A stretch of DNA of 64,000 nt from positions 62,001 through 126,000 of the forward strand of contig CAKTMF010000006.1 in NCBI GenBank assembly GCA_934573855.1. Reading direction: 5' to 3'. The notes beneath the pieces were generated by a model. The model ran no database searches. It saw only the letters and a program-made list of their open reading frames with translations, and was not told where the DNA came from. Each line of letters begins with the position of its first letter. Positions within the stretch are counted from its first letter, which is position 1. This DNA comes from an uncultured Oscillospiraceae bacterium (lineage in GTDB: Bacteria > Bacillota > Clostridia > Oscillospirales > Oscillospiraceae). The position numbers were made by a program, and so were the translations under genes. Positions 14,774-23,890 of the stretch are shown here, piece after piece.

Positions 14774-15460
14774 TCATTTCGCCCTCGGGTACTCGTTGCA
14801 CAAGAGGCGGTAGGGCGGCTCGTCCTCCTCGATGGTCGGGAAGCGGCCGACGGGCGGCTCAAAGCGGTTGTCGGTATTGTCGTCGTTGCACTGGCTCACC
14901 TCGCCGAGCAGCACCGCCCCCGTACCCGGCTCCACGGAGAAGTCGTGGTACATATACTGCTGGATATGTATGCTCTCGCCGGGGGTGAGACGTATCTGCG
15001 CCCCGGCGGGGACGGTGTAGGTGCGCCCGTCGGTATGTACGGTCACGTCGCTCTCGCGGTCGATTGACTCGTCAGGGAGCGAATTATAGACCCTGATGAG
15101 TATGTTGCCGCCGCCGCGGTTGATGATATCCTCGGTCTTGTACCAGTGGAAGTGGTTGGGGCTGTACTGCCCCTCCTTCATATAGAGGAGCTTTTCGGCG
15201 TAGACCTTGGGGTATTTGTCCGGCATGGCCCGGCTGCCGTTGCGGATGGTGATGAGGGACATGCCGACGCTGTCAAAGTCGCCGAGACCGTAGTCGGTTA
15301 TGTCCCAGCCCAGCATGCACTCGCGCACCTCGTCGTACTCGTGGCCGATATTCTCCCACTCCCCGGGCGTGAAGCCGCAGAAGGGCGGCAGATAGCAATG
15401 CTCGCGCGCGCACATCGCCTCAAGCTCCCTGAGCGCCGCGTTCATTTCACTTCGTTTCAT
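14774..15460 (-). CDS. D-lyxose ketol-isomerase family protein
   Basis: A 228-residue cupin-type sugar isomerase resembling YdaE and other D-lyxose/D-mannose isomerases. The metal-binding cupin motif NHFHWYKTEDIINRGGG (H, H and E ligands) and the later YMYHDF histidine are visible, as is the family start FCGFTPGEW. It would interconvert D-lyxose and D-xylulose, and often D-mannose and D-fructose. It heads a minus-strand pair with the PfkB kinase, giving a short path from aldose to ketose phosphate. Mannose versus lyxose use cannot be decided here. Confidence 0.85.
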   Translation of the reverse strand: MKRSEMNAALRELEAMCAREHCYLPPFCGFTPGEWENIGHEYDEVRECMLGWDITDYGLGDFDSVGMSLITIRNGSRAMPDKYPKVYAEKLLYMKEGQYSPNHFHWYKTEDIINRGGGNILIRVYNSLPDESIDRESDVTVHTDGRTYTVPAGAQIRLTPGESIHIQQYMYHDFSVEPGTGAVLLGEVSQCNDDNTDNRFEPPVGRFPTIEEDEPPYRLLCNEYPRAK

Positions 15461-15564
15461 AGCTTGACCTCCTTTGATGTATCACCGTATCGCTGGAGAC
15501 AGTTTAGCATATTTTTGTCACGCGGTAAACAGCAGATTTTTCTCGTCCGCACATGTCCTCCTCA

Positions 15565-15593
15565 TTGACAAACAAACGCAAAAAATATATCAT
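15565..15593 (+). promoter_or_regulatory. Promoter of the amylase gene
   Basis: Consensus TTGACA (15565-15570), 17-base spacer, TATCAT (15588-15593), in the divergent gap between the lyxose isomerase and amylase genes. Confidence 0.6.
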
Positions 15594-15677
15594 CAGATCG
15601 GATAGAGGCATTTTTTGTCTTATGCCGGGCGTCCCTGCGCCGGCATGTATATTATATATGTAAAAGGAGGAGCTTCC

Positions 15678-16961
15678 ATGGCCGTCAACACCTCTGAGTC
15701 ATACCGCGAGCTTGTAATGTACTCCGTATTCGTGCGAAACTACAGCGAGGAGGGTACCTTTGAGGGCGTAAGAAAGGACCTTGACCGCATAAAGGCGCTG
15801 GGCGTCGATATAATATGGCTGCTGCCCATCCACCCCGTCGGGAAAAAGGCGCGCAAGGGTACTCTCGGCAGTCCCTACGCCATCTCAGACTACCGCGGGA
15901 TAAACCCCGAGTTCGGCACACTGGACGACTTCAGGCGGCTCGTCGCCGCCATACACGAGCGCGGCATGAAGTGCGTGATCGACGTCGTGTACAACCACAC
16001 CTCGCCCGATTCATGGCTTGCCGTGAACCACCCGGGGTGGTTCTATCACAAGCCGGACGGCAGCTTCGGCAACCGTATCGGCGACTGGAGCGACGTTATC
16101 GACCTCGACTACGGCAATAAGGAGCTGTGGGATTACCAGATAGAAACGCTCAAAATGTGGGCGGAGATAGTAGACGGCTTCCGCTGCGATGTGGCCCCGC
16201 TCGTCCCGCTCGAATTTTGGCTGAGGGCAAGGCGCGAGGTCGAGGAGGTCAGACCCGGCTGCTTCTGGCTCTGCGAGTCCGTCGAGCCGGAGTTCATCAC
16301 CTCGACACGCGCGCAGGGCATGGCGAGCCTTTCCGACGCGGAGCTTTATCAGGCGTTCGACGCCGCCTACGAATACGACGTCTACGACAGCTTCCGCGGC
16401 TGCCTGACGGGCAAAAATACTCTCGAGCGCTACGCCGGGGACATCTGCCGTCAGGAATACATATATCCCGAAAACTATGTGAAGCTCCGCTTCCTTGAGA
16501 ACCACGACCGGCCGAGAGCCGCGTTCCTCCTGCCCGACGAGGGGAGGCTTCTCGCGTGGACGGCGTTCGTCTATTTCCAGAAGGGCATGACTCTCATATA
16601 CGCGGGGCAGGAAAAGGGCGTGAAGCACCTTCCCAGCCTGTTCGACGCGGACAGGGTCCAATGGGACACCGGACGCGACTTCTCCGCGCTCATGTCGCGC
16701 CTGCACGAGATCAAGAAGGATCCGCTCTTTGCCCGCAGCAGCTACGAGGTCAGGGCACTCCCAGGCGGTGTGCTCATGGCCTCCCACAGCAGCGGCGGCA
16801 GACGCTGCGTCGGTATCTTCCCGGTAAGCGGCGGCAGCGCGCTTGTCGACGCCGCCCTGCCCGGCGGACTCTACACCGACCTTATCAGCGGCGATACCGT
16901 CGAGGTACACGCCGGGATGGTGGCCGTGGACGGCCGCGCGGTGATCATAAACATAGGCTGA
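15678..16961 (+). CDS. Alpha-amylase family (GH13) glycoside hydrolase
   Basis: A 427-residue intracellular GH13 enzyme; no signal peptide. The start at 15678 follows an ideal AAAGGAGGAGC site, so the 21 upstream codons are not used. Conserved regions: DVVYNHTSPDS (region I), GFRCDVAP with nucleophile D171, WLCESVEPE with acid/base E200, and FLENHDRPR with D277. Domain order is barrel then a short beta domain at the C-terminus. The protein is small for an amylase and probably acts on short maltooligosaccharides or as a glucanotransferase; substrate is not readable from sequence. Confidence 0.9.
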   Translation: MAVNTSESYRELVMYSVFVRNYSEEGTFEGVRKDLDRIKALGVDIIWLLPIHPVGKKARKGTLGSPYAISDYRGINPEFGTLDDFRRLVAAIHERGMKCVIDVVYNHTSPDSWLAVNHPGWFYHKPDGSFGNRIGDWSDVIDLDYGNKELWDYQIETLKMWAEIVDGFRCDVAPLVPLEFWLRARREVEEVRPGCFWLCESVEPEFITSTRAQGMASLSDAELYQAFDAAYEYDVYDSFRGCLTGKNTLERYAGDICRQEYIYPENYVKLRFLENHDRPRAAFLLPDEGRLLAWTAFVYFQKGMTLIYAGQEKGVKHLPSLFDADRVQWDTGRDFSALMSRLHEIKKDPLFARSSYEVRALPGGVLMASHSSGGRRCVGIFPVSGGSALVDAALPGGLYTDLISGDTVEVHAGMVAVDGRAVIINIG

Positions 16962-16987
16962 ATCTCTCTCTTGAGACTCCGTATCTT

Positions 16988-17020
16988 AAACGGTGGAAGC
17001 GTTGGCTTCCACCGTTTTTT
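16988..17020 (+). terminator. Intrinsic terminator after the amylase gene
   Basis: Thirteen-bp stem AAACGGTGGAAGC/GCTTCCACCGTTT with a GTTG loop and a run of six T. Confidence 0.9.
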
Positions 17021-17127
17021 CGTTTGATCGCTCACTTTGATCAATTATCAATGTAAACGCCGTGACTTGAAATGCGATAAAAATTATACTAAAATCAGCG
17101 TGAGAAAAAGAAAAGGACCGGCGGCTC

Positions 17128-17847
17128 ATGAAAGATATCAAGCTCATCGCCTTCGACATGGACGGCACGCTCACCCAGCACAAGACCCACATCGAAAAGG
17201 AGAACCGCGAGCTGCTCGACGAGCTGTCCGCGCGCTACAGGCTGCTCATGGTCGGCGCGGGACAGTGCCGGCGCATATTCGACCAGATGGAGCATTACCC
17301 CATCGACATCATCGGCAACTACGGCATGCAGTACTGCGCCTACAACGCGCAGAGCGGCGACATAGACACCGTTTACGACATCCGCATGCCCTGCGACAGG
17401 GAGAGCGTCGAGCGCAGGATAACCATGCTGCGCGAGAAATACGGCTACACCGACTATGTGGGCGACAACGTGGAGTACCACGTCTCCGGCTGCGTCACGT
17501 TCCCGCTGCTCGGGACAAAGGCTGACATCCGGGACAAGCTCCGCTTCGACCCGGACAGGAAAAAGCGCCGCGCCTTTTACGAGGACGTGAAGAACACCTT
17601 CAGCGACTACACGGTGTTCGTGGGCGGCTCGTCATCCTTTGATTTCGCGCCCTACCCCTACAATAAATACTACGCGCTTGATAAGTTCTGCCGCGATAAC
17701 GGCTATACGCACGACAACGTCGTGTACGCGGGCGACGACTACGGTCTCGGCGGGAACGACGAGTCGGTGTACAGATCGGATTTTGAATTTATCTGCGTGG
17801 ACGACTACAGAAAGCTCCGGGAATGTCTCTCCGGGCTGCTAAAATAA
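17128..17847 (+). CDS. HAD-IIB family phosphatase, phosphomannomutase-like
   Basis: A 239-residue haloacid dehalogenase superfamily protein. Motif I AFDMDGTLT holds the nucleophile and acid aspartates; the C-terminal motif VVYAGDDYGLGGNDESV carries the metal ligands. The cap lies between motifs II and III, as in the IIB group, and the overall length and start resemble eukaryotic-type phosphomannomutase and sucrose/sugar phosphatases. It lies alone between two terminators among sugar genes, so a sugar-phosphate substrate is likely. Distinguishing phosphatase from mutase would need the cap residues compared to known enzymes. Confidence 0.8.
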   Translation: MKDIKLIAFDMDGTLTQHKTHIEKENRELLDELSARYRLLMVGAGQCRRIFDQMEHYPIDIIGNYGMQYCAYNAQSGDIDTVYDIRMPCDRESVERRITMLREKYGYTDYVGDNVEYHVSGCVTFPLLGTKADIRDKLRFDPDRKKRRAFYEDVKNTFSDYTVFVGGSSSFDFAPYPYNKYYALDKFCRDNGYTHDNVVYAGDDYGLGGNDESVYRSDFEFICVDDYRKLRECLSGLLK

Positions 17848-17851
17848 ATAA

Positions 17852-17896
17852 AAAGCTCTCCCGCTGTCCAACGATCATGGACGGCGGGAGCGCTTT
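17852..17896. terminator. Bidirectional terminator
   Basis: AAAGCTCTCCCGCTGTCCA (17852-17870) pairs with TGGACGGCGGGAGCGCTTT (17878-17896) with two mismatches. It separates the HAD gene from the converging araD. Confidence 0.85.
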
Positions 17897-17907
17897 ATTA
17901 TTCGCGT

Positions 17908-18597
17908 TCAGCCCTGGCCGTAGTAGGCGTTTTTGCCGTGCTTTCTGAGATAGTGCCTGTCGAGAAGCTCGCTCTGCATGCGGCCCGCGCCGGGGGCGAT
18001 CATCATGGCGTGCCAGTCCATAAAGGCGACCTCCTCCATGACCACCGCGTTGTGGACGGCCTCATGGGCACTCGCACCCCACGCAAAGGGGCCGTGGGAA
18101 TGCACCACGACGCCGGGGATGTCCGTGGGGGATCTGTCCCTGAAGGTCTCGATGATGACGGAGCCGGTCTCCTTCTCGTACTCGCCGGCGATCTCCTCGG
18201 GCGTGAGCATGCGCGTGCAGGGGATGTCGCCGTAGAAATAGTCGGCCTGAGTCGTTCCCATGGCCGGGATATCCAGCCCCGCCTGAGCGAAGGTCGTCGC
18301 CCAGCGCGAGTGGGTGTGGACTATCCCTCCGCACTCCGGGAACGCCTTGTAAAGCTCAACGTGTGTGGGGGTATCGCTGGAGGGCTTCCATTTGCCCTCG
18401 ACCCGGTTCCCGTCGAGGTCTACCACCACCATGTCCTCGATGCTCATTCCCTTATAGGGTACGCCGGAGGGCTTGATGACGACAAGCCCGCTCTCGCGGT
18501 CGATACCGGAGACGTTGCCCCATGTGAAGGTGACGAGTCCGTATTCAGGCAGCAGCAGGTTTGCCTCAAGGACCTCCTGCTTCAGTTTTTCGAGCAT
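17908..18597 (-). CDS. araD: L-ribulose-5-phosphate 4-epimerase
   Basis: A 229-residue class II aldolase-fold enzyme that interconverts L-ribulose 5-phosphate and D-xylulose 5-phosphate. Start placed at 18597, six bases after AAGGGGGAG; an in-frame GTG at 18615 is less likely. Visible: TWGNVSGIDR, IKPSGVPY, SSDTPTHVELY, the zinc-binding HTHSRWATTFAQ and VVVHSHGPFAWG histidines, and a C-terminal HYLRKHGKNAYYGQ typical of AraD. It lies downstream of araM with a 14-base gap, the arrangement known from arabinose operons, but araA and araB are not in view. Confidence 0.93.
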   Translation of the reverse strand: MLEKLKQEVLEANLLLPEYGLVTFTWGNVSGIDRESGLVVIKPSGVPYKGMSIEDMVVVDLDGNRVEGKWKPSSDTPTHVELYKAFPECGGIVHTHSRWATTFAQAGLDIPAMGTTQADYFYGDIPCTRMLTPEEIAGEYEKETGSVIIETFRDRSPTDIPGVVVHSHGPFAWGASAHEAVHNAVVMEEVAFMDWHAMMIAPGAGRMQSELLDRHYLRKHGKNAYYGQG

Positions 18598-18611
18598 GAC
18601 ATTCTCCCCCT

Positions 18612-19985
18612 TCACTTCTCCGCGTTCACGCGGGCGATGACCCTGTCTGAGAGCCTGTCCATAAGGCCAAGGTCGTACACGGTCTGGAACACGGTGTAGC
18701 GGGGGCGTATCTCCTTGCAGTAGAGGAAGGTCTCCTTCAGGAGCATATCGTCGACGTTTATCTGCGCGGGCGTGCAGGGGCAGCCGATGTCCGCGAGGAG
18801 CGCGCGGAGGGAATCCGCAGACGGCAGGGACTCAAGCTGAGTTCGCACGGCGTCCCAGTTTTTCTCCATGCTGTCTATGCGGCGCAGGCGGGCGGCAGGG
18901 TCGTTCTTGCCCACGCGCTTTTCCATCTCGATGACCTCACCGGCGGCAGCGCCGTAGTGGGCGCGTATCTCTGCCTCCCATGCGTCATAGTCGTACTCCC
19001 CTGCCGCACGGCGCGCGGCGTCGAAGTCGACGCTTTCCTTGAGAAGTTCCTCTATAAGCATAAGCACAAGCACCGTGCCTACGGCGACCTGTTCGCCGTG
19101 CATGGCGGGGCGCTCGCCGCGCTGCTCAAGTATCGTCTCCCAGTAGTGGGACATGTGGTGTTCGGCTCCGGAGGCGGGACGCGAATCGCCGTACAGGCTT
19201 ATCGCCGCGCCGGAGAGCACCAGCCCGCGCATCACGCTGCCGAGAGTCTCCGGGTCACGCTCCTTTATCTTCGGCGCTTCCTTGAGTATATCGCTCACGC
19301 ACTCGTGGACAAGGCGGGTTATGCTGGCGCAGTAGTGTTCGCCGTTGATTATCCGCGCAAGCTCCCAGTCGTTGAGGCAGGTGAGTTTGCCGATAAGGTC
19401 GCCGAAGCCCGCGACGGTCATGCGGTAGGGCGCGGTGCGGAGTATGTCCGTGTCGCCGATGATGACCTCCGTGCAGTGGGCGGGCATGGTCGCCTTGAGA
19501 TTATTGACGTTCATTATGCCGATCGACGCGGCAAAGCCGTCCATGGGCGCGCCGGTCGCCACGGTGAAGCAGGGCAGGCGGAGCTTGAAGCTCGAGTAGC
19601 GGGTCATGTCGGTGATGGAGCCGGTGCCGACGCCGATGATGAGGTCGCAGCCCTTTGGCGTGTTGATGACGATCTCGCCGAGCGTGGCCTCGTCAAAGCC
19701 CAGATGGGTGAGGACATGCACGCACGGCTCGATACCTGCCGCGGCCAGCAGCTCGCCGCAGCGCTTGGCGGCGATGTTATAGGTAATGGAGTCGCACAGG
19801 ACGAGCGGCTTCGTGTAGCCCAGCTTTTTGACATAGCCGGGGAGCTTTTCAATGGCGCCGGGGCCTATCTCCACGCCCTTTATGGGGACATAGTGTGTCC
19901 TGCCGCAGCCGCACTCCAGCCGGGTGTCAAGATATTTACCCAGCTCCTGCGGGGTATCGTACATTTTTGTTATGTTTTCGCTCAA
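18612..19985 (-). CDS. araM: sn-Glycerol-1-phosphate dehydrogenase (AraM/EgsA family)
   Basis: A 457-residue iron-alcohol-dehydrogenase-fold enzyme. The nucleotide-binding motif GVGTGSITDMTRY and the metal ligands D (AGFGDLIGK), H (GAEHHMSHYWE) and H (MHGEQVAVG) are present. Family members in Bacillus reduce dihydroxyacetone phosphate to sn-glycerol 1-phosphate with nickel. It is longer than the usual 390-400 residues because of a C-terminal extension of about 60 residues. Operon with araD; the ATG has no strong ribosome site. Whether it makes archaeal-type glycerol phosphate or has a sugar role here is open. Confidence 0.88.
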   Translation of the reverse strand: MSENITKMYDTPQELGKYLDTRLECGCGRTHYVPIKGVEIGPGAIEKLPGYVKKLGYTKPLVLCDSITYNIAAKRCGELLAAAGIEPCVHVLTHLGFDEATLGEIVINTPKGCDLIIGVGTGSITDMTRYSSFKLRLPCFTVATGAPMDGFAASIGIMNVNNLKATMPAHCTEVIIGDTDILRTAPYRMTVAGFGDLIGKLTCLNDWELARIINGEHYCASITRLVHECVSDILKEAPKIKERDPETLGSVMRGLVLSGAAISLYGDSRPASGAEHHMSHYWETILEQRGERPAMHGEQVAVGTVLVLMLIEELLKESVDFDAARRAAGEYDYDAWEAEIRAHYGAAAGEVIEMEKRVGKNDPAARLRRIDSMEKNWDAVRTQLESLPSADSLRALLADIGCPCTPAQINVDDMLLKETFLYCKEIRPRYTVFQTVYDLGLMDRLSDRVIARVNAEK

Positions 19986-20017
19986 GGCTGATCGCGCCCC
20001 TCTCTTTAATTATCTGC

Positions 20018-20038
20018 GGCCGGAGAGCGCCTCCGGCC
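20018..20038. terminator. Hairpin between araM and the MATE gene
   Basis: GGCCGGAG (20018-20025) pairs with CTCCGGCC (20031-20038); followed by TTTTA on the plus strand. On the minus strand, downstream of the MATE gene, the T-tract is poor, so its strength is unclear. Confidence 0.4.
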
Positions 20039-20153
20039 TTTTATACAGCGATATTCTATATCATGTCCCAGCGCTTTTCAAGCATTGGCGCTGAGATTGA
20101 AAATAATCAAAAACAGCAAAAACGATCAGCGGGCATATCTCCCGGCAGCGGCG

Positions 20154-21554
20154 TCATCCCGCCGTCTCCGAGGTGTCGGCCCTCCGGACGGCGGGCGCCT
20201 CCTCAAGCTTTTTGTACACGGTCAGGTACATCGTGATAAAGCAGGCCGCGCCGCCGAGGAGGTCTGAGACCGGCTCCGACGCGAAAACTCCGTCCGCCTT
20301 GAAAAAGCACGGCAGGATATACACCAGCGGCACCACGATAACGACCTTGCGCAGGAGCGAAAAGAATATCGCCTCCCTCGTCCTGCCCAGCGCGACAAAG
20401 ACGCACTGTCCCACCGACTGGAGCGACATGAGGCAATAGCCGGCGAAGTATATCCGTATGCACCTGACGGTCAGGGAGCTAAGCTCGGCCTCGTTGTTGA
20501 AAAGACTGATAAACGTCCTCGGCCAGAGCATGAGCGCCGCCCACATGAGGACCGCGTATATGAGGACGCCGGCCGTGGTAAAGCGTATCCCGCTCCTCAC
20601 CCTGTCGTAGGCGCCAGCTCCGTAGTTATAGCCAAGCACCGGCTGCGCGCCGAGGGTGAGTCCGTGGATCATCATCAGCACCACGTCCCGTATCGAGCCG
20701 ACGATGGTCATCGCGCCGAGGTATATGTCCCCGCCGAAGCGGCGCAGCTGGGCGTTGCACGCGATAGTCACGAGCGAGGTCGTCACGTTCATCGTAAAAT
20801 TTGCGATGCCGAGGGAGAGGATGCTGCCGACGGTCTTTTTGTTCAGGCGCAGATACTTCGCCTGTATGCGGTGGAGCGCCCTGCCGCTCAGGAGAAAGCG
20901 CATGACGAGAAATGCCGACAGCGCCTGAGAGATCACCGTCGCGATCGCCGCGCCCGCAATGCCGAGCTTGAGCGTGAAAACGAATATCGGGTCAAGAATT
21001 ATATTTGCCACCGCGCCTATCGCGACCGTGAACATGCCCATGCGCGAAAAGCCCTGCGCGTTTATATAGTAATTCATGCCGAGGCTCAGCATGACGAACA
21101 CCGTCCCGGCGGTGTAAATGCGGGTGTAGCTCGCGGCGTAGGGATATGTGGTCTCGCTCGCGCCGAAGAGGTAAAGGAGCGGCTTCTGGAATATCTGCGC
21201 CGCGGCGGTGAGTACGACGGAGAAGATGAGCAGCAGCGTCAGCGAGCAGCCCATTATCTCGTCGGCCTGCTCTTCGTCGCCTCTGCCCCTCGCTATGGAG
21301 AAGAGCGACGCGCCGCCCGCGCCCGACAGGACGGAAAACGCCGCGATGATGACAAGGATGGGCGAGCTTATCCCTATCCCCGTGAGCGCAAGGCCGCCCT
21401 CGCCGGGGATATGTCCGATGTACATCCTGTCCACGACGCTGTAGAGGACGTTGATGAGCTGCGCTATCATCATGGGTATGGCCATGTGCAGTATGGCTTC
21501 GCTCACCTTTCCCTGTGTAAAATCGTTTCCGTTGCTCCTGTAGTCCGCCTTCAT
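20154..21554 (-). CDS. MATE family efflux transporter
   Basis: A 466-residue multidrug and toxin extrusion transporter with twelve membrane segments in two homologous halves (MAIPMMIAQLINVLYSVVDRMYIGHI in the first; LGIANFTMNVTTSLVTI in the second). The start at 21554 (MKADYRSNGNDFTQGKV) is chosen because the membrane domain begins about 15 residues later; the longer frame upstream runs over the argS promoter. Such exporters use sodium or proton gradients and often confer drug or dye efflux. Single gene on the minus strand, divergent from argS. Confidence 0.93.
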   Translation of the reverse strand: MKADYRSNGNDFTQGKVSEAILHMAIPMMIAQLINVLYSVVDRMYIGHIPGEGGLALTGIGISSPILVIIAAFSVLSGAGGASLFSIARGRGDEEQADEIMGCSLTLLLIFSVVLTAAAQIFQKPLLYLFGASETTYPYAASYTRIYTAGTVFVMLSLGMNYYINAQGFSRMGMFTVAIGAVANIILDPIFVFTLKLGIAGAAIATVISQALSAFLVMRFLLSGRALHRIQAKYLRLNKKTVGSILSLGIANFTMNVTTSLVTIACNAQLRRFGGDIYLGAMTIVGSIRDVVLMMIHGLTLGAQPVLGYNYGAGAYDRVRSGIRFTTAGVLIYAVLMWAALMLWPRTFISLFNNEAELSSLTVRCIRIYFAGYCLMSLQSVGQCVFVALGRTREAIFFSLLRKVVIVVPLVYILPCFFKADGVFASEPVSDLLGGAACFITMYLTVYKKLEEAPAVRRADTSETAG

Positions 21555-21686
21555 ACCATACCATTCCGATCTATCTATACTGCGCGTGGCACCCGGATAT
21601 CCGGGGCCGCCGCCGTAAAATTTCGCCGTATGATTATAGCACTCGGCCGCGCGCACTTCAACAGGACATTTTACATCAGAAAGTGC

Positions 21687-21714
21687 TTGCATATGGGCGA
21701 TTTTATGATATAAT
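21687..21714 (+). promoter_or_regulatory. Promoter of argS
   Basis: TTGCAT (21687-21692), 16-base spacer, perfect TATAAT (21709-21714), with AAGGAG and the ATG about 45-60 bases on. Confidence 0.6.
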
Positions 21715-21771
21715 GACAAGACGTGTACCCGCAGCGGTCTCACGGTATTGAATTGTAAGGAGAGTATTTGC

Positions 21772-23430
21772 ATGAACGACTTTGGAAGCAAGATTTATGC
21801 TGCCGCACAGCAGGCCGTAAAGGACGTTTACGATCTGGACGTGGCAGAGGGACAGCTTATCATTGAAACGCCTCAGGACACCAAGCTGGGCGACTATTCC
21901 ACCAGCATTGCCATGAAGCTCTCGCGCACTCTCCGACGTAACCCGATGGAAATCGCCGAGCCTCTCGTCGCGAAGCTCACGGAGCTTCTCCCCGAGTGCG
22001 AGTCCATCACCGTCGCCCGCCCGGGCTTCATCAACTTCAAGCTCAAGCCCAGCGCTCTCACCGCCGTTATAAACGAGGTCATCGCCGCCGGCGACGACTA
22101 CGGCAAGAACGACTCCGGCAAGGGCAAGCACCTCCTCCTCGAGTGGGTGTCCGCCAACCCGACCGGCGACCTGCACTGCGGCCACGCCCGCAACGCCGCG
22201 TGGGGCGACTGCATCTGCCGCATGATGGAGGCCAGCGGCTGGGACGTGCTGCGCGAGTTCTACGTCAACGACGCCGGCAACCAGATCGTTATGCTGGGCG
22301 AATCCCTCACCGCGCGCTACTTTGAGTATTTCGGCAAGGAATACCCCCTGCCCGAGGGCGGCTACCACGCCGACGACATAAAGGTCATTGCCGCACAGCT
22401 CGCCGAGGAAGAGGGCGACAAGTGGCTCACCGCCGACCCCAAGGAGCGTCTCGAGTACTTCATGAACTACGGCAAGACCAAGGAGCTTGAGAAGATCGAC
22501 CGCGACCTCAGGACCTACCGCGTCACCATGCAGAGCTGGATGCACGAGACCTTCTTCTATCAGGATAACTGCAAGCGTATCAACGACTGCCTCAAGCGCA
22601 TGGCCGACATGGGTCTCACCTATGAAAAGGACGGCGCGCTCTGGTTCAAGAGCACCGACTACGGCGACGACAAGGACCGCGTCCTGCGCAAGAGCGACGG
22701 CACCCTTTCCTACCTGACCCCGGATATCGCCAACCACGTCTACAAGGTGGAGCGCGGCTATCCCCTGCTCGTCAACCTCTGGGGCGCCGACCACCACTCC
22801 TACGTCACCCGTATGCAGAACGCCATGACCGCTCTCGGCTATCCCGAAGGCACCCTCTCCGTCGACCTCATCCAGATGGTCCGTATGGTCGAGGACGGCA
22901 AGGAGGTCAAGATGTCCAAGCGTACCGGCAACGCCCTCACTATCCGCGAGCTTTGCGAGGATATAGGCGTTGACGCCGCGCGCTGGTTCTTCGCCTCCAA
23001 GGACGTGGCGACCCACATGGATCTCGACCTCAAGCTCGCCCGCTCCAAGGACAACAACAACCCCGTCTACTATGCTCAGTACGCCTACTCCCGTATGTGC
23101 TCCATCCTCAGGAATCCTCAGATCCCTGAGTTCAAGAGCGTCGATTCCTACGAGCGCCTGACCGACGAGAAGGAGCTTCAGCTCCTCAAGATGATAAGCG
23201 AGTTCCCCAAGGAGGTCGCCGCCGACGCGCTCAACCGCAAGCCCAACAAGATGACCGAGTATATCATCTCCCTCGTCAAGGTGTTCCACAGCTACTACAA
23301 CTCCACCAAGGTCAACAATCCCGACGACCCCGAGCTCACCAACGAGCGTATCGGTCTCATCAAGGCCGCGATGATAACCCTCAAGAACGCGCTCAACCTC
23401 GTCGGCGTATCCGCGCCGGAGAGCATGTGA
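21772..23430 (+). CDS. argS: Arginine--tRNA ligase
   Basis: A 552-residue class I aminoacyl-tRNA synthetase that charges tRNA-Arg. The start at 21772 follows AAGGAG by nine bases. N-terminal additional domain (about 1-110), then the HIGH motif as HCGH within SANPTGDLHCGHARNAAWGD, the catalytic Rossmann domain, the KMSKR motif (VKMSKRTGNALT) and a C-terminal anticodon-binding domain ending at SAPESM. It directly precedes the arginine deiminase genes, though separated by terminators and a 460-base gap, so supply of charged tRNA and arginine breakdown are neighbours but probably not one transcript. Confidence 0.96.
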   Translation: MNDFGSKIYAAAQQAVKDVYDLDVAEGQLIIETPQDTKLGDYSTSIAMKLSRTLRRNPMEIAEPLVAKLTELLPECESITVARPGFINFKLKPSALTAVINEVIAAGDDYGKNDSGKGKHLLLEWVSANPTGDLHCGHARNAAWGDCICRMMEASGWDVLREFYVNDAGNQIVMLGESLTARYFEYFGKEYPLPEGGYHADDIKVIAAQLAEEEGDKWLTADPKERLEYFMNYGKTKELEKIDRDLRTYRVTMQSWMHETFFYQDNCKRINDCLKRMADMGLTYEKDGALWFKSTDYGDDKDRVLRKSDGTLSYLTPDIANHVYKVERGYPLLVNLWGADHHSYVTRMQNAMTALGYPEGTLSVDLIQMVRMVEDGKEVKMSKRTGNALTIRELCEDIGVDAARWFFASKDVATHMDLDLKLARSKDNNNPVYYAQYAYSRMCSILRNPQIPEFKSVDSYERLTDEKELQLLKMISEFPKEVAADALNRKPNKMTEYIISLVKVFHSYYNSTKVNNPDDPELTNERIGLIKAAMITLKNALNLVGVSAPESM

Positions 23431-23512
23431 TGCCCCGTATGTGCATTTTCACGAACTGAGCAAAAACACAAAATATACAATCTTAAGAAAAAACTTCCGT
23501 GCATATCAAGGT

Positions 23513-23578
23513 GCGGCCGGTAAAACCGGCCGCGCAGCAGAGAAAAGCCGCCGTATGGCGGCCTTTCTCTTGTTTTTT
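23513..23578 (+). terminator. Double hairpin terminator after argS
   Basis: Two stem-loops in a row: GCGGCCGG-TAAAA-CCGGCCGC (23513-23533) and GAGAAAAGCCGCC-GTAT-GGCGGCCTTTCTC (23540-23569), the latter followed by TTGTTTTTT. Confidence 0.9.
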
Positions 23579-23890
23579 GGGATTTTTACGAAAAGAGACT
23601 TTTATTAACACGTTTTTTATTGATTATTTGCCGAGTTTTACCTGTTTTTTTCTTTTGTTAAACAAATCCGCCGTTGTTTGTTTTATCTCTAACAAAGATC
23701 ATTTCCAGAAATTAGGTGTAAAAAATGACTTTTTCCATACAAGGATATTTGCAGAAATATACAATTTTCTGCGGACGATTGTTCCAATATTTTATCGTTC
23801 AGCGGATATGATATTTACAGTGAATCACTGTGCCGGAACTATGCGCGCAGGGCCGGCGCAGCTAACTACAAAAAAACAGGAGACTTAACA
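23579..23890 (+). promoter_or_regulatory. AT-rich upstream region of the arginine deiminase operon, with ArgR-type palindrome
   Basis: A 312-base AT-rich stretch, in contrast to the GC-rich genes around it, with no convincing gene. At 23817-23831 there is a perfect palindrome ACAGTG-AAT-CACTGT, about 60 bases before the arcA start; it resembles half-sites of arginine-regulator boxes (TGAAT core) and is a candidate target of the ArgR at 30238. No clear promoter spacing could be fixed. Confidence 0.4.

Noticed and set aside
23499..23888. 129-codon plus-strand frame before arcA
   Set aside because: Begins inside the terminator of argS, and its Phe/Ile-rich composition just reflects the AT-rich regulatory region.
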